From: Leptolyngbya sp. 'hensonii'
Lineage (GTDB): Bacteria; Cyanobacteriota; Cyanobacteriia; GCF-001939115
Assembly: GCF_001939115.1 (NCBI RefSeq)
Contig: NZ_MQTZ01000019.1
Coordinates: forward strand, 124,001-188,000
Length of the DNA stretch: 64,000 nucleotides
Reading direction: 5' to 3'
Under the pieces are notes generated by a model. The model saw nothing but the letters and a program-made list of their open reading frames with translations, did not search any database and was not told where the DNA came from. Below are positions 63,005-64,000 of the stretch, piece after piece (the stretch's first letter is position 1; the number at the start of each line of letters is the position of its first letter). The translations under genes and the position numbers were made by a program.

Positions 63005-64000
63005 ATGAAGCTATCAGTTCCTTGTCCATCCTGCTTGACCCCCATGGGAAAAGGGTTTCAGGAGGAGCATTCCCAACTAGCCTGTACCACCTGCGGACGG
63101 GCCTACGGTGTCTTATATGGAAAGTTATCTGGCCGATCTTCGATCGCGGAAGCGGTGATTCACCTGACTGCAAAGCTGCCGACGCTCTATAAACGGCACT
63201 ATGAGTTAAGAATTACCACCCCGGCTCGGAGTCTGAAGGTGCTGAAGTTTTCCGTGGCGGGTAAGGCTGATGAGATTCCGGTGCGTCATGGAGACCTGGT
63301 CTCCGTGCTCTACAGCAGTCGTGGCTACGTGCTGGAAAAACTGGTGGGCATCACTAATCACACCACAGGGCGTAGCTATGCACCTCCCTATCCCATTCCC
63401 AGTTACAGCCGGGCTCTGGTAACCCGAGGAACCATTCTGGGGCTGGCCTTTCTCAGCCTGATGGCCCTTCAGGTTAATCCACTGCTCATTACAGGATTCC
63501 TGTTGGCGATCGGGTTTGTCTGGATGAAAGTCGCTGATGCTGTTAGGATCACGAGTCCACCCCTGCGCCCGCAGGTTCAAGAAGAAGCTCGCCTGATGTT
63601 TGACCAGGAACTATTGACTCAGCAGGTTAAAATCGAACGCCGGGTTGAGGAACTGCGTCATGAATATTACACCAACAACAGTGTGATCGGTCAGTTGGAA
63701 AAGCTCCAACAGAAGATGGCCACCTTTAGTGAAAGCCTCTATCAAGCCAGAATCAGTCGGATTAATCGAGCGATCGAGGTGCTGAAGCAGCAATCTGGCA
63801 GTGCCCAGCGGTTGATCGCCGAATATCGGCAAATGCTGGAGATGATTGAAATTGAAGTAGAAGCCTCTCGGATTACGGAACAGCTCCCCGATGCTGAAGA
63901 TTTTGCCCGCGCTATTCTGATTCGAATTGAAGAAATCAACGAGACTGAAGCGCAAAATCAGAACCTGAGATTTCAGGTGGAAGCCAATGAAGAGGTCAGA
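63005..64000 (+). CDS. Zinc-ribbon, transmembrane and coiled-coil protein (3' end outside window)
   Basis: The frame opens at ATG 63005 and has no stop before the window ends (332 codons visible). The N-terminus has a zinc ribbon (CPSC at 7-10, CTTC at 27-30) followed by LTAKLPTLYKRHYELRITTP. Two close TM helices follow (~138-178: ILGLAFLSLMALQVNPLLIT, then FLLAIGFVWMKVAD). From ~190 a long charged coiled coil extends to the edge (VKIERRVEELRHEYY onward). I do not recognise the family. A zinc ribbon before a short transmembrane hairpin and a coiled coil suggests a membrane scaffold. ATG 63044 is an alternative start but would cut the zinc ribbon. Confidence 0.85.
   Translation, partial: MKLSVPCPSCLTPMGKGFQEEHSQLACTTCGRAYGVLYGKLSGRSSIAEAVIHLTAKLPTLYKRHYELRITTPARSLKVLKFSVAGKADEIPVRHGDLVSVLYSSRGYVLEKLVGITNHTTGRSYAPPYPIPSYSRALVTRGTILGLAFLSLMALQVNPLLITGFLLAIGFVWMKVADAVRITSPPLRPQVQEEARLMFDQELLTQQVKIERRVEELRHEYYTNNSVIGQLEKLQQKMATFSESLYQARISRINRAIEVLKQQSGSAQRLIAEYRQMLEMIEIEVEASRITEQLPDAEDFARAILIRIEEINETEAQNQNLRFQVEANEEVR

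Noticed and set aside
62959-63192. 77-codon plus-strand frame before the edge gene
   Set aside because: It lies out of frame over the zinc ribbon of the gene starting at 63005, which has the better protein features.
63206-63580. Two minus-strand frames (63206-63580 and 63611-63955)
   Set aside because: Both lie within the open plus-strand gene 63005-64000 and look like its shadows.

Overview
This window is a gene-dense piece of a cyanobacterial chromosome. The evidence is frequent GCGATCGC-type (HIP1) octamers, an NDH-1 subunit M gene, a phycobiliprotein-like gene, a plastoquinone-type UbiA prenyltransferase, a thylakoid-lumen-type pentapeptide protein, a DUF3038/DUF4335 gene pair and many cyanobacterial Hanks-type kinases. 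A PEP-CTERM surface protein and an HpsJ-like protein hint at a filamentous, polysaccharide-secreting form, but the genus cannot be fixed from the sequence. I see no rRNA, tRNA, CRISPR array, phage or intact insertion sequence.

Layout. 1-6.2 kb: murF, an unrecognised Gly/Ser-rich protein, a dynamin-like/DUF697 GTPase, a phycobiliprotein-like protein and a relic of an FMN reductase. 6.2-14.4 kb: ftsH, an M23 peptidase, an AAC(6')-like acetyltransferase, a Na+/H+ antiporter facing a TrkA-N protein, an ArnT-like glycosyltransferase and a PAT-like acetyltransferase. 14.4-22 kb: a glyoxalase-like membrane protein, an ECF-like sigma factor with a secreted TPR protein, thioredoxin, then a cell-surface group (PEP-CTERM protein, FecR/TonB-C protein, GT2, HpsJ-like). 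22-34 kb: pgl, a zinc-ribbon/FHA protein with an FHA-kinase, ndhM, a histidine phosphatase, two membrane-anchored helical proteins, GT2, TerB, DUF3038/DUF4335. 34-38.5 kb: a three-gene overlapping phosphorelay. 38.5-44 kb: PMT, a TVP38 protein, NfeD/stomatin, zur, purS-purQ. 44-49.5 kb: a PhnD-like lipoprotein, a haem-binding HAMP protein, a Ser/Thr kinase, a phosphohexomutase. 49.5-64 kb: ctp, ispG, a zinc-ribbon PP2C phosphatase, a GT-C glycosyltransferase, a pseudo-receiver protein, the CIRCE-controlled groES-groEL operon, a pentapeptide protein, ppx, ubiA, and the 5' part of a zinc-ribbon/TM/coiled-coil protein that runs off the right edge.

Most of the window is housekeeping. The themes that stand out are signalling and the envelope. 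Signalling includes two Hanks kinases, a PP2C phosphatase with a degenerate kinase-like N-terminal region, FHA readers, a multi-domain REC/wHTH/Hpt/REC/degenerate-GGDEF regulator and a separate pseudo-receiver. Envelope functions include three different GT-C glycosyltransferases, two GT2s, HpsJ and PEP-CTERM proteins. The best candidates for undescribed biology are the PhnD-like/haem-sensor/kinase locus, the phosphatase with a pseudokinase-like half, and the hybrid phosphorelay. All functions are read from motifs, and no database search was possible.
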